Notes: generated by a model not told the origin, from the sequence alone. 64,000 nucleotides of DNA from Sphingomonas jinjuensis (GCF_014197105.1 NZ_JACIEV010000008.1:124001-188000); one strand, 5' to 3'. Positions 44,459-53,589 are shown, counted from the first letter of the stretch. Numbers and translations: made by a program.

Positions 44459-44662
44459 ATGGCCGACGCTCCGACCAAGAAGGCGTTCGCGCTGCGCCTC
44501 GATCCTGCGCTCTACGCGGCGATCGAGCGCGCCGCGGCGGGCGACCTCAGGAGCATCAATGCCGAGGTCGAGTGCCTGCTGCGCGAGGCGCTGGCCCGGC
44601 GGGGCGTAAAGCTGCAGGAGCCGACCCCGCCGCGGCGGGGCAGACCGCCGAAGGAAGGCTGA
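44459..44662 (+). CDS. Arc-type ribbon-helix-helix DNA-binding protein
   Basis: 67 residues: KKAFALRLDPALYAAIERAAAGDLRSINAEVECLLREAL shows the beta strand and two helices of Arc/MetJ-like repressors; the tail PRRGRPPKEG is AT-hook-like. It starts four bases after the SPFH stop, so one operon. The palindrome AATGTGATATCACATT at the operon start is a likely target. Confidence 0.82.
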   Translation: MADAPTKKAFALRLDPALYAAIERAAAGDLRSINAEVECLLREALARRGVKLQEPTPPRRGRPPKEG

Positions 44663-44684
44663 GCTCGCCGACGGTATGAGGGGG

Positions 44685-45542
44685 TTAGCCCAGTGCCGAG
44701 TCCAGCAACTTCGCCAACCGCAGCCCGCCCTCGGTCACCTCGCGTCGCAGCACCGGCACCATCTTCTCGACCGCGGCATCGCTCATCGTCACCCGCGCCG
44801 GTTTCGTCGCGCAGGGGTCGCCGCCATAGGCCGCTGCATACGCCTGGTGTGCCGCCTGCCAGCTCTCGCGGCTCCAGTCGGTCACGGTGCCGGCCGCCAG
44901 CCGGCGCCGCTCGGCGGCGGGATAGCGGCGGACGAGCGGCGGCGGGGTCGAGATCGCGCGCTCCGCCAGCAGGCCGTCCCAGATCGAGTGCAGGTTCATC
45001 TTCGCGGGCGCATAGATGCCGTAATCCGCCTTCGCATCGTTACCGCCGCGATCGCTCTTGTCGCCGGCATGGAGCGGCTGGTGCAGGTCGCCGACGAAAT
45101 GGACGAGGAAGGCGAGCGCCATCACCCGCTCCTTCGCAGGCGCGCGCCTGTCGGCCAGGATGCCGCGCTGGCGGTCGATCTGCGCCGAGACGCAGTTGCC
45201 GTCCTTGCACGCCGACGTCAGGTCGAAGGGCTGGCAGATGCTGACGTTCTGATAGTGCCAGCTGTACGCATAGCCGAAGCGCGACTTGCCCTCGGCGTCC
45301 TTCAGCGGCTTGACGCAGTCGGGCCAGACGCTCGCCTCCTCGATCGTTTTCGCCGGGCATTCGGGCGTGTCGAGCAGTGCCTGTTGCGCCAGCAGCCGGC
45401 GGATCGCGGTGCGCGTCGCCGGCTTGACGTTGGCCATCGCAATGCTGGCGACCGTCTCGTGGCCATATTCCCAATAGGCGTTGGCGGGGGCGGCGATGGC
45501 CAGCGCGATCAGCGCGGCGAGGAACAGGCGCAAGCGACTCAT
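44685..45542 (-). CDS. S1/P1-type nuclease, exported
   Basis: 285 residues with a signal peptide ending ANA, followed by YWEYGHE: a Trp and the first zinc-ligand His near the mature N-terminus are typical. Further ligands lie in SVWPDCVK, YQNVSI and HFVGDLHQPLHAGDKSDRGGND, the family's hallmark. Three zinc ions and cleavage of single-stranded nucleic acids are expected, in the periplasm or outside. Alternative: phospholipase-C-like member of the same fold. Confidence 0.9.
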   Translation of the reverse strand: MSRLRLFLAALIALAIAAPANAYWEYGHETVASIAMANVKPATRTAIRRLLAQQALLDTPECPAKTIEEASVWPDCVKPLKDAEGKSRFGYAYSWHYQNVSICQPFDLTSACKDGNCVSAQIDRQRGILADRRAPAKERVMALAFLVHFVGDLHQPLHAGDKSDRGGNDAKADYGIYAPAKMNLHSIWDGLLAERAISTPPPLVRRYPAAERRRLAAGTVTDWSRESWQAAHQAYAAAYGGDPCATKPARVTMSDAAVEKMVPVLRREVTEGGLRLAKLLDSALG

Positions 45543-45582
45543 GCGCTCGCGCCTACTCTCGCCGGCGCGGACTTCCAATGGG

Positions 45583-46500
45583 TTAGGCGGGCTCGGCGAA
45601 CAGTTCGACCTCGCACAGCCCGTCGCTGGTGGCGCGGGCGCGATGCATGCCGGGGGTGGAGAAGCGCCACTGCGGCGTGCCGTCGGCGCCGACCGCGATG
45701 ATCCCGCCGGTGCCGCCGAGGGCGGTGACCTCGCCTAGGACGGCGGCGACGGCGCCCTCGAGCGGCTCACCGAGATGGCGGATGCGCGCGGCGATGGCGT
45801 GGCCGACGCCGACGCGAACGAAGAACTCCCCCGCACCGGTGCAAGACACCGCGCAGGCGCCGTCCTGCGCCCAGGTGCCCGCGCCGATCAGCGGCGAATC
45901 GCCGATCCGCCCCCAGCGCTTGCCGGTGACGCCGCCGGTCGATGTGGCGGCAGCGAGATGGCCCGCAGTATCGAGCGCAACGGCGCCGACGGTGCCGTAT
46001 TTCATGTCGACGTCGAATGCGTCGCCGCCCGCGGCGCGCAGTTCGGCAAGTTGCGAAATGCGCTCGGGGGTGGCGAACCAGCCGTTGTCGATCGTCTCGA
46101 CCCCGTTCGCCTCGGCAAACGCATCGGCGCCCTCGCCGGCGAGCATGACGTGCGGGCTCCGCTCCATCACCGCGCGCGCCAGTGCGATCGGATGGCGCGC
46201 ACGGGTGGTGCCGGCGACCGCCCCCGCGTCGCGCGTCGCGCCGTCCATGATCGCGGCGTCGAGCTCGGCCACGCCGTCATAGCTGAGCGCGGCACCGCGG
46301 CCGGCATTGAAGTGCGGATCGTCCTCCAGCACCTCGATCGCCGCCTGGACCGCGTCGATCGCCGCGCCGCCGTTCGCCAGGATCGCAGTGCCGGCATCGA
46401 GCGCGCGTGCGAGCGCCTCGCGGATCGCCTGCTCCTTGCCGCCGACGACCTTGGGCGTGATCCGTCCGGCGCCGCCGTGAATGACGAGGGTCCAGGTCAT
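45583..46500 (-). CDS. iaaA: Isoaspartyl peptidase / L-asparaginase (Ntn hydrolase)
   Basis: 305 residues. WTLVIHGGAGRI at the N-terminus, then AAIEVLEDDPHFNAGRGAALSYDG and AELDAAIMDG, and the autocleavage site at Thr170 in KYGTVGAVALD, which becomes the nucleophile of the beta subunit. STGGVTGKRWGRIGDSPLIGAGTWA completes the substrate pocket. It hydrolyses isoaspartyl dipeptides and asparagine. Coupled to the upstream acyltransferase by an ATGA overlap. No signal peptide, so cytoplasmic. Confidence 0.93.
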   Translation of the reverse strand: MTWTLVIHGGAGRITPKVVGGKEQAIREALARALDAGTAILANGGAAIDAVQAAIEVLEDDPHFNAGRGAALSYDGVAELDAAIMDGATRDAGAVAGTTRARHPIALARAVMERSPHVMLAGEGADAFAEANGVETIDNGWFATPERISQLAELRAAGGDAFDVDMKYGTVGAVALDTAGHLAAATSTGGVTGKRWGRIGDSPLIGAGTWAQDGACAVSCTGAGEFFVRVGVGHAIAARIRHLGEPLEGAVAAVLGEVTALGGTGGIIAVGADGTPQWRFSTPGMHRARATSDGLCEVELFAEPA

Positions 46501-47630
46501 GCGATCTTCCTTGATGATGGTCGGCGCAGCCCGATCAGCGGGCGCAGCGGGCCGATGCGACGGCCGATGAGGTAGAAGGCGAGGCAGCCGGCGACGGTCG
46601 CGGCGACGAGGATCAGCGACTCCACCAGGATCGACAGGCCGAGCCCCATCAGCGCGAAGGCGGTGACGACGATGATCGTCTGGTGGATCAGGTAGAAGGG
46701 GAACACCGCCTCGGTCAGCATCGGGCGGATCGCCGCGTCGCGATTCCAGTGGACCTCGGCGACGCCGATCAGCGCGATGATCGCACCCCACTGCTCCATC
46801 GCATGGGCGATGCCGTACGCCGGCGTCCAGTCGCCGATATAGGGGACCCAGCCGAGCTGAACCGTCGCCACCCAGCCGTAGCCGAAGCCGGCGAGCACGG
46901 CGGCGAGCCGGTGCCAGCGCACGATCGCCGCCATGATCGCCTCCGACCGGGCGAGGCCGAAGCCGAACAGGAAGGCGGGCAGATATTCGAGATGCGCCAT
47001 CGGATCGTCGACCAGCGAATGCGTCTCCGCCGCCATCGGATACCACCAGCTGTGGATCGCGCCGTACCACAGGAAGGGGACGAGCAGCACCAGCGGTCCG
47101 GCGAAGGCGTGGTTGAAGACGTGCTGCCAGCGCAACGGCCGCAGCAGCACCACCGACAGCGCCAGCACCGCGGTGTACAGCCACAGGTAACCGACGAACC
47201 ACAGGTGATTCCAGCCAGGCAGGCTAACTCCGGCAAGCGTGCGAAACGAGAACCAGTCGCGCAGCCAGAAACCGACATAGCCGCCGCGATAGCCGTGCTG
47301 CGTCACCAGCTCGACCCACGCCTGCGGCGGCACGATCACCGCAATGCCGAAGGCGAGGGGGATCAGCAGCCGCCGCGTCCGATCGGCAATGAACGCGCCC
47401 AGCCCGTGCGCCCGGCCGAGCAAGGCGCGCGTGGCGTAGCCCGACACGACGAACAGCAGCGTCAGGCGCCACGCATTCGCGGCCAGCATCGGCAGCATCG
47501 CGGTGTTGCTGGCGACGTGCTGGGACTTGGCGTGATAGCTCCAGGGGGCGAACACCATGGCGACATGATAGAGGATCAGGATCGCGAAAGCGCCGATCCG
47601 CAACCAATCCATGCCATAATGTCGCTGCAT
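46497..47630 (-). CDS. Acyltransferase-3-family membrane protein
   Basis: 377 residues with about 10 helices. The N-terminus MQRHYGMDWLRIGAFAILILYHVAMVFAPW contains the family's His in an early helix; LFVVSGYATRALLGRAH and NHLWFVGYLWLY follow the OpgC/acyltransferase-3 pattern. These enzymes move acyl groups to sugars of surface polymers. Substrate unknown. It begins 60 bases from ispG on the other strand; its own end overlaps iaaA. Confidence 0.88.
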   Translation of the reverse strand: MQRHYGMDWLRIGAFAILILYHVAMVFAPWSYHAKSQHVASNTAMLPMLAANAWRLTLLFVVSGYATRALLGRAHGLGAFIADRTRRLLIPLAFGIAVIVPPQAWVELVTQHGYRGGYVGFWLRDWFSFRTLAGVSLPGWNHLWFVGYLWLYTAVLALSVVLLRPLRWQHVFNHAFAGPLVLLVPFLWYGAIHSWWYPMAAETHSLVDDPMAHLEYLPAFLFGFGLARSEAIMAAIVRWHRLAAVLAGFGYGWVATVQLGWVPYIGDWTPAYGIAHAMEQWGAIIALIGVAEVHWNRDAAIRPMLTEAVFPFYLIHQTIIVVTAFALMGLGLSILVESLILVAATVAGCLAFYLIGRRIGPLRPLIGLRRPSSRKIA

Positions 47631-47640
47631 CTCGATCAGC

Positions 47641-47675
47641 CTTGGCGGTCCTGTCTTTGAACCGCAACCGCCAAG
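47641..47675. promoter_or_regulatory. 9-bp inverted repeat between the acyltransferase and ispG starts
   Basis: Perfect arms CTTGGCGGT and ACCGCCAAG separated by 17 bases, filling over half of the 60-base divergent gap. Could be an operator or part of overlapping promoters. Confidence 0.45.
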
Positions 47676-47690
47676 CTGTATATGGGGGCC

Positions 47691-48815
47691 ATGTCCATCA
47701 GACCGTGGCGCGATATCGTGCGCCGTCCGAGCCGCCAGATCATGGTCGGCAACGTTCCCGTCGGCGGCGATGCCCCCGTCACCGTGCAGACGATGACGAA
47801 CACGCCGACCAGCGATCCGCGCGCGACGATCGACCAGATCCGCCGCTGTGAGGAGGCGGGCGCCGACATCATCCGCGTATCCTGCCCCGACGTCGAATCG
47901 ACGGCGGCGCTGAAGCAGATCGTCCGTGCGTCGCGCGTGCCGATCGTCGCGGACATCCATTTCCACTACAAGCGCGCGCTCGAGGCGGCGGATGCGGGCG
48001 CGGCGTGCCTGCGCATCAATCCCGGCAACATCGGCTCGGCCGAACGCGTGAACGAGGTCGTCAACGCCGCCAAGGCGAACGGATGCGCGATCCGCATCGG
48101 CGTCAACGCGGGTAGCCTGGAGAAGGACCTGCTCGAAAAATATGGCGAGCCCTGCCCCGAGGCGCTGGTCGAAAGCGCGCTCGATCACATCAAGCTGCTG
48201 CAGGATCGCGACTTCCACGAATTCAAGGTCGCGGTGAAGGCGTCCGACGTCTTCCTGGCGGTCGCGGCGTATCAGCAGCTCGCCGAAGCGGTCGACTGCC
48301 CGCTCCATCTCGGCATTACCGAGGCGGGCGGTTTCGTCGGCGGCACCGTGAAGTCGGCGATCGGCATCGGCAACCTCCTGTGGTTCGGCATCGGCGACAC
48401 GCTGCGCGTCTCGCTGTCGGCCGAGCCCGAGGAGGAAGTGCGCGTCGGCTTCGAGATCCTGAAGGCGCTCGGCATCCGCAACCGCGGCGTTCGCGTCGTA
48501 TCGTGCCCGTCGTGCGCGCGCCAGGGCTTCGACGTGATCCGCACCGTCCAGGCGCTGGAAGAGCGGCTGACCCACATCCGCACGCCGATGAGCCTGTCGG
48601 TGCTCGGCTGCGTCGTCAACGGCCCCGGCGAAGCGCGCGAGACCGACATCGGCATCACCGGCGGCGGCAACGGCAAGCACATGGTCTATCTGTCGGGCGT
48701 GACCGACCACCACGTCCAGGACGCGGACATGATCGACCACATCATCCGCCTGGTCGAGGCCAAGGCCGCCGAGATCGAAGCGGCGAACGAACAGCCGGCC
48801 GTCGCGGCGGAGTAG
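47691..48815 (+). CDS. ispG: 4-hydroxy-3-methylbut-2-en-1-yl diphosphate synthase
   Basis: 374 residues, MEP isoprenoid pathway. [37 protein letters not shown], the barrel motif [25 protein letters not shown] and the [4Fe-4S] cysteines in [11 protein letters not shown] and [11 protein letters not shown] are intact. An in-frame ATG three codons earlier is an alternative start. It faces an acyltransferase gene across a short gap. Confidence 0.96.
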   Translation: MSIRPWRDIVRRPSRQIMVGNVPVGGDAPVTVQTMTNTPTSDPRATIDQIRRCEEAGADIIRVSCPDVESTAALKQIVRASRVPIVADIHFHYKRALEAADAGAACLRINPGNIGSAERVNEVVNAAKANGCAIRIGVNAGSLEKDLLEKYGEPCPEALVESALDHIKLLQDRDFHEFKVAVKASDVFLAVAAYQQLAEAVDCPLHLGITEAGGFVGGTVKSAIGIGNLLWFGIGDTLRVSLSAEPEEEVRVGFEILKALGIRNRGVRVVSCPSCARQGFDVIRTVQALEERLTHIRTPMSLSVLGCVVNGPGEARETDIGITGGGNGKHMVYLSGVTDHHVQDADMIDHIIRLVEAKAAEIEAANEQPAVAAE

Positions 48816-48826
48816 CGGTGTTCAAT

Positions 48827-48945
48827 CCTCCCCCGACAGGGGGAGGTGTCAGCGAAGCTGACGGAGAGGGCGGTAAGCGACCAGGTCCAGACGGGCTTCC
48901 GCCCCCTCCGTCGCCTGCGGCGCCACCTCCCCCTGGCGGGGGAGG
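48827..48945. repeat. Paired-hairpin GC-rich repeat after ispG
   Basis: Opens CCTCCCCCGACAGGGGGAGG, closes CCTCCCCCTGGCGGGGGAGG, with inner hairpins CAGCGAAGCTG and GTCGCCTGCGGCG in inverted order. Same architecture as 32694-32829 and 39969-40093, with its own unique centre. Confidence 0.8.
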
Positions 48946-49009
48946 ATCGGTAGGACCTGTTGGCACCTGTCAGGTACCGTGGTAGGACCCGGGTAGTGGA
49001 GGTGGCCTC

Positions 49010-49240
49010 ATGACCTATCATGCCAAGGTGATCGCCGGCGGCAAGATCGTTATCCCCGCCGACTTGCGCCGCGAATTCGGGATAAAGGACGGCGACTCGG
49101 TCGTGCTGGAAGGCGGCAAGGACGGTATCCGCCTTCGTCGTGAAGATGCCGATGCCGCGTTGCAGCGGGTACGCGACGCGTTCGACGGGTACAGCGTCGA
49201 CCAGTTTCTGCGCGAACGGCGCGCGGATTGGGGGGAATGA
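49010..49240 (+). CDS. VapB-like antitoxin, AbrB/SpoVT fold
   Basis: 76 residues. HAKVIAGGKIVIPADLRREFGIKDGDSVVLEGGKDGI is a swapped-hairpin AbrB domain binding DNA; the C-terminal YSVDQFLRERRADWGE is the usual toxin-wrapping tail. It overlaps the PIN-domain gene by ATGA, and GGAGG precedes its start. Together they form a type II toxin-antitoxin pair that represses its own operon. Confidence 0.92.
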   Translation: MTYHAKVIAGGKIVIPADLRREFGIKDGDSVVLEGGKDGIRLRREDADAALQRVRDAFDGYSVDQFLRERRADWGE

Positions 49241-49617
49241 GGCAGGTCATCGACGCATCGGTCGTGCTTGCGTGGCTACTTGCCGAACGCGGCGGCGAGG
49301 CGATCGAGGCCGATGGTGGACCCTATTGCTTGTCCAGCGTCAACCTGGCCGAAGTTCTGACGAAGAGCGTCGATCGCGGCCTTGCCGTCGGCGAGGTGAT
49401 GCGGCTGATGAAGCGCCTGCCGATCGAGCATCACGACTATGCCCGCGACGACGCAGCCTTATCGGCCGAGCTTCGGACGGCAACGCGCGTGCATGGCCTG
49501 TCGCTCGGTGATCGTGCGTGTCTGGCGCTCGGCGAGAGGCTGCAACTGCGCGTGCTGACGGCCGATGCTGCCTGGGCGGCCTTCGACCTCGGCATCGACG
49601 TTCACCTGATCCGTTGA
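49237..49617 (+). CDS. VapC-like PIN-domain toxin
   Basis: 126 residues, with the acidic residues of the PIN nuclease site: Asp in VIDASVVLAWLL, Glu in SVNLAEVL, and Asp residues in LSLGDRACLALGERLQLRVLTADAAW. VapC toxins cut initiator tRNA or rRNA. Start overlaps the antitoxin stop. The following transporter gene overlaps its stop, which is unusual for a free-standing toxin pair. Confidence 0.92.
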   Translation: MRQVIDASVVLAWLLAERGGEAIEADGGPYCLSSVNLAEVLTKSVDRGLAVGEVMRLMKRLPIEHHDYARDDAALSAELRTATRVHGLSLGDRACLALGERLQLRVLTADAAWAAFDLGIDVHLIR

Positions 49618-50516
49618 CCCGTTCCGCCCCCGTCAGCTCGCTTCGCGCCTTTCTCGTCGCCTGCACGGGGATTGCGATCTTCTGCTGCATGGACGCGATC
49701 ATGAAGGGGCTGGGGCTCGCGATCGGTGCCTATTCGGCACTGTTGTGGCGTAGCGTCGCGGGCGTCGGCTTTACTGGCGCGGCGTGGGCACTCACCCGCC
49801 CGCACTGGCCGTCGGCGGCGCTGCTGCGCCTGCATCTGGGGCGCGGGGTCGTGGTGGCAGGCATGGCGAGCCTGTGGTTCTATGCCATCACCGTCGTGCC
49901 GCTGGCGGAGGCGATCGCGATCTCGTTCGTTGCGCCGCTCGCCGCGATGTTCCTCGCCGGCCTGTTTCTCGGCGAACGCGTCGGCGCGCCTGCGGTGGCC
50001 GGGGCAGTGCTCGCCCTCGCCGGGGTCGGGGTGATCATCGTTCGCAAGCTCGGCCAGCCGCATGGCCCCGACGCGGTGATCGGCATCGCCGCGGTGCTCG
50101 GCTCGGCGATACTCTATGCGGCCAATCTCGTTCTCCAGCGCCATCAGGCGCAGCGCGCCGGGCCGCAGGAGATCGCGTTCTTCCAGACGCTGACGGTGCT
50201 CGCCTGCCTCGCGCTGTTCGCGCCCTGGTCGGCGCGGATGCCGGAGCCCGGGCATTGGCCGCTGATCGTTGCGGCGGCGCTGTTCGCGACCGTATCGCTG
50301 CTGCTTCTGTCCTGGGCCTATGCCCGGGCCGAGGCGCAGGTACTGGTCCCCACCGAATACACCGGCTTCATCTGGCTTTCGATCCTCGGCTGGCTGTTCT
50401 TCGGTGAAGCGCTGAGCTGGGCGACGCTGGCGGGCGCGGTGCTGATCGTCGGCGGTTGCCTGATCGCGCTGCGTCCGGCACGCCGCCCGCCCACCCCGCA
50501 GGAGGCCATGCTGTGA
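49614..50516 (+). CDS. EamA/DMT-family transporter
   Basis: 300 residues and ten helices in two EamA repeats (about 5-135 and 150-290; FVAPLAAMFLAGLFLGERVG and YTGFIWLSILGWLFFGEALSWATLAGAVLIVGGCLI). The start proposed is a TTG overlapping the vapC stop (TTGA); a later ATG at MDAIMKG would lose part of helix 1. Metabolite exporter, substrate unknown. Coupled to the downstream GNAT gene. Confidence 0.85.
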   Translation: MTRSAPVSSLRAFLVACTGIAIFCCMDAIMKGLGLAIGAYSALLWRSVAGVGFTGAAWALTRPHWPSAALLRLHLGRGVVVAGMASLWFYAITVVPLAEAIAISFVAPLAAMFLAGLFLGERVGAPAVAGAVLALAGVGVIIVRKLGQPHGPDAVIGIAAVLGSAILYAANLVLQRHQAQRAGPQEIAFFQTLTVLACLALFAPWSARMPEPGHWPLIVAAALFATVSLLLLSWAYARAEAQVLVPTEYTGFIWLSILGWLFFGEALSWATLAGAVLIVGGCLIALRPARRPPTPQEAML

Positions 50517-50986
50517 CGATCCGCCCCGCCACCCGAGACGACGTCGCGACGATCCTGCGCTTCGTGCGCGAGCTCGCAGCGTATGAGCGCGAGCCAGATG
50601 CGGTCGAGGCTACCGAAGACATGCTGGCGGCCGCATTGTTCGGCGATCGTCCGGCGGCGGAGGCGGCGATCGCCGAGATCGACGGCGAGGCGGCGGGCTT
50701 CGCGCTCTTCTTTCACAATTTCTCGACCTGGACGGGCAAGCCCGGGCTTTACCTCGAGGACCTGTACGTCACGCCGGCCGCACGGGGCAGCGGCGTGGGG
50801 CGCGCCCTGCTCGCCTATCTTGCCCGACTGGCGATCGATCGCGACTGCGCACGGTTCGAATGGTCGGTGCTCGACTGGAACGCGCCCGCGATCGGCTTCT
50901 ATCGCAAGCTCGGCGCTGTCGGGATGGAGGAATGGACGGTCCAGCGGCTGACGGGCGACGCACTCGTCAAGCTTGCGGAAAGTTGA
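50513..50986 (+). CDS. GNAT acetyltransferase, diamine-acetyltransferase-like
   Basis: 157 residues, GTG start overlapping the transporter stop. TIRPATRDDVATILRFVRELAAYERE, FALFFHNFSTWTGKPGLYLEDLYVTPAARGSGVGRALL with the acetyl-CoA loop RGSGVG, and WSVLDWNAPAIGFYRKLGA follow the spermidine/diamine N-acetyltransferase pattern. Co-encoded with an EamA exporter, so it may modify the exported compound. Confidence 0.88.
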   Translation: MTIRPATRDDVATILRFVRELAAYEREPDAVEATEDMLAAALFGDRPAAEAAIAEIDGEAAGFALFFHNFSTWTGKPGLYLEDLYVTPAARGSGVGRALLAYLARLAIDRDCARFEWSVLDWNAPAIGFYRKLGAVGMEEWTVQRLTGDALVKLAES

Positions 50987-51045
50987 CGCAACTCAACGGG
51001 CTGCTCGCGCATTGCAGGGTTGATCGTAATCAACAGGAGGATGCG

Positions 51046-51459
51046 ATGCGTACGATGGTTCTCGGCCTAGTGGCCGCTTCGACGATGCTCGCCGGATGCA
51101 TGGGCAGTGGCTCGGACAGCGACCCACGTTATCGCACCTACGCCAACTACGACTATGATCGTGTCGACCCGGCCTACAACGGCTATTATGCCGATCGCTA
51201 CTACGTCGACAATCGCCGCTACCGCGAGCGTCGCCTGGCGGCGAACGAGCGTGTCTATCGCGGCGAGAACGGCCGTTATTATTGTCGCCGCCCCGATGGC
51301 ACCACTGGCCTGATCGTCGGCGGCGCGGCCGGTGGTCTGCTCGGCAATGCCATCGCGCCGGGTGGTTCGGGCCTGCTCGGTACCCTGCTTGGTGCCGCCG
51401 GTGGCGCGCTGGCCGGTCGCGAGATCGACCGCAGCAACAGCAGCGTGCGCTGCCGCTAA
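51046..51459 (+). CDS. Glycine-zipper lipoprotein
   Basis: 137 residues: lipobox LVAASTMLAGC, a Tyr/Arg/Asp-rich middle (NYDYDRVDPAYNGYYADRYY), then a glycine-zipper helix (GLIVGGAAGGLLGNAIAPGGSG and GTLLGAAGGALAGREID) as in 17-kDa surface antigen / YMGG-like proteins. AGGAGG precedes it. Envelope-anchored; function unknown. Confidence 0.82.
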   Translation: MRTMVLGLVAASTMLAGCMGSGSDSDPRYRTYANYDYDRVDPAYNGYYADRYYVDNRRYRERRLAANERVYRGENGRYYCRRPDGTTGLIVGGAAGGLLGNAIAPGGSGLLGTLLGAAGGALAGREIDRSNSSVRCR

Positions 51460-51520
51460 ACCGCGGATTGCGTAGCGGCGACGGGTGGTTACACACAGGG
51501 TCTTCGATACGGAGACCCCG

Positions 51521-53431
51521 ATGCGCCACTTGCTCGCCGCCACGTTCCTGCTCACCGCCAGCCCTGCCGCAGCTCAGGCGATCCACGGCTATGGCTCGCT
51601 GGCGATCGCGCCGAAGGGAGACCGGGTCGCCGCGGTCGAGACGAGCGGCCAGCCGCATGGCGTGATTACCGTTCGGCGCGTGGCGGATGGCAAGGTGATC
51701 GAGACGATCGATCCGTGCGCCGCGTGCGGCTATTCCGGCTTGACCTTCGCCCCCGACGGTGGCCTCGCCTTCCTGTCGCGCGAGCCGGGCAAGCCGGGCG
51801 TCACGTTGTCGTTCGCGAAGGCCGGGCAGACACGCACCGTCGCCAGCATCGCCGGTATCGCGCAGACCCCACGCGTCTCGCCCGACGGCAAGCGCATCGC
51901 GCTGCTCGTCACGCTGGGCGCGACGAAGGAATCGGGCGCGGTGCAGGCCGGCGCGCGCCAGATCGGCGAGATCGGCGAGAAGAGCGACGAGCAGAGGCTG
52001 GGGATCTTCGACCTGGCCGGCACCGTCACCGCCGATGCGGTCAAGCCGCTGTCGCCAGAGGGGCGCTACATCTACGAATATGACTGGGCACCCGATGGTC
52101 GCACGCTGGTGGCGACGACGGCGCTGGGCAACGGCGACAACAATTGGTGGGTGGCGACGCTCGACGCGATCGATGCTGAGAGCGGCGCGGTGCGCCAGAT
52201 CGCGAAGCCCGCGACCCAGCTCAACCATCCGCGCGTCTCGCCCGATGGCGCGACGGTCGCCTATATCGGCGGGCTGATGAGCGATTTCGGCGCGATCGGC
52301 GGCGACGTCTTCACCGTGCCGCTGGCGGGCGGCAGCCCGCGCAACCTGACCGCGGGCGACAAGCGCACGATCACCTCGCTCGCCTGGACGCGCGGCGGCC
52401 TGCGCACCGTGGCACTGGCCGGCGACAAGAGCGAAATCGCGCGGATGATGCAGGGCGGCCGCCAGGCGGTGACGTTCAGCCGCCCGGTGTCGACCTCGGC
52501 AGGCGACGGTCGCGCGGTCTACAGCGCCGATGGCGAGACGGCGGCGATGGTGGTTCAGGACTTCGAGCATGCCCCGGCCATCTATGCGGGCAAGCTGGGC
52601 AAGCTGCGGGCGATCACGCATGACAACGACCGCGTCGCGCCGATCGTCGCGGCGCGCAGCATCACGTGGAAGAGTGACGGCTACGACGTCCAGGGCTGGC
52701 TACTCGCCCCCCGCGGGGCGGCGGGTGGCAAGGCGCCCATGATCGTCAACGTCCATGGTGGCCCGTCGTCGGCCTCCGTCCCCGGCTTCCTGACCGCCGG
52801 AAACTTCATCGGCGATCTGCTGAACGCGGGCTATTACGTCTTCTATCCCAACCCGCGCGGCAGCTTTGGCCAGGGCGAGGCGTTCACCGCCGCCAACAAG
52901 CGCGACTTCGGCGGCGGCGACCTGCGCGATATCCTAGCGGGCGTCGATGCGGTGGTGAAGACGGCGCCGGTCGACAACGACCGGCTTGGCCTGATGGGCG
53001 GCAGCTATGGCGGGTTCATGGCGATGTGGACCAACACCCAGACCAACCGGTTCAAGGGCATCATCGCCGGCGCCGGCCTGTCGAATTGGATCAGCTATTA
53101 CGGCACCAACGGCATCGACCAGTGGATGCTGCCGTTCTTCGGCAAGACGATGTACGACGATCCCAAGGCGTATGAGGACGTCTCGGCGATCTATCGAATC
53201 AAGTCGGCGAAGACCCCGACCTTCATCTACGTCGGCGAGCGCGACATCGAGGTGCCGCCGACCCAGTCGATCGAATATTGGCACGCGCTGAAGGACCTGG
53301 GCGTGCCGGTCAGCCTGGTGATCTATCCCGACGAGGGCCACGGCATCCGCGATCCCGACCATATGGCAGACCTGCGCAAGCGGAGCCTGGCCTGGTTCGA
53401 CCGCTATGTGAAGGGCGGGGCGGCGCAATAG
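51521..53431 (+). CDS. S9-family prolyl-oligopeptidase-like serine peptidase, exported
   Basis: 636 residues with a signal peptide (MRHLLAATFLLTASPAAAQ), an N-terminal propeller (repeats such as VSPDGKRIAL, WAPDGRTLVATT, VSPDGATVAYIGG) and a C-terminal alpha/beta-hydrolase domain. The nucleophile is Ser495 in GLMGGSYGGFMAMW; the catalytic His is in YPDEGHGIRDPDH. It probably trims peptides in the periplasm. GGAG lies before the ATG. Confidence 0.93.
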   Translation: MRHLLAATFLLTASPAAAQAIHGYGSLAIAPKGDRVAAVETSGQPHGVITVRRVADGKVIETIDPCAACGYSGLTFAPDGGLAFLSREPGKPGVTLSFAKAGQTRTVASIAGIAQTPRVSPDGKRIALLVTLGATKESGAVQAGARQIGEIGEKSDEQRLGIFDLAGTVTADAVKPLSPEGRYIYEYDWAPDGRTLVATTALGNGDNNWWVATLDAIDAESGAVRQIAKPATQLNHPRVSPDGATVAYIGGLMSDFGAIGGDVFTVPLAGGSPRNLTAGDKRTITSLAWTRGGLRTVALAGDKSEIARMMQGGRQAVTFSRPVSTSAGDGRAVYSADGETAAMVVQDFEHAPAIYAGKLGKLRAITHDNDRVAPIVAARSITWKSDGYDVQGWLLAPRGAAGGKAPMIVNVHGGPSSASVPGFLTAGNFIGDLLNAGYYVFYPNPRGSFGQGEAFTAANKRDFGGGDLRDILAGVDAVVKTAPVDNDRLGLMGGSYGGFMAMWTNTQTNRFKGIIAGAGLSNWISYYGTNGIDQWMLPFFGKTMYDDPKAYEDVSAIYRIKSAKTPTFIYVGERDIEVPPTQSIEYWHALKDLGVPVSLVIYPDEGHGIRDPDHMADLRKRSLAWFDRYVKGGAAQ

Positions 53432-53448
53432 CGTTCTGCCCCAAATCC

Positions 53449-53530
53449 GTCATGCCGAACTCGTTTCGGCATTTCCCTGGGGCGCGGACTGCGCGTTTAA
53501 CCGGGAGATGCTGAGACAAGCTCAGCATGA
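53449..53530. repeat. Inverted pair of REP-like palindromes
   Basis: Unit 53449-53476 (GTCATGCCGAACTCGTTTCG...) and unit 53503-53530 (...GCTGAGACAAGCTCAGCATG) are inverted relative to each other, as at 30536-30611. They fill most of the gap between the peptidase and MBL-fold genes. Confidence 0.8.
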
Positions 53531-53589
53531 AGTGTGGGGGTGGGCGCCGCCGCTGGTCAGCCCGTCGCCCGCTTGCTACCGCGAAGAGC

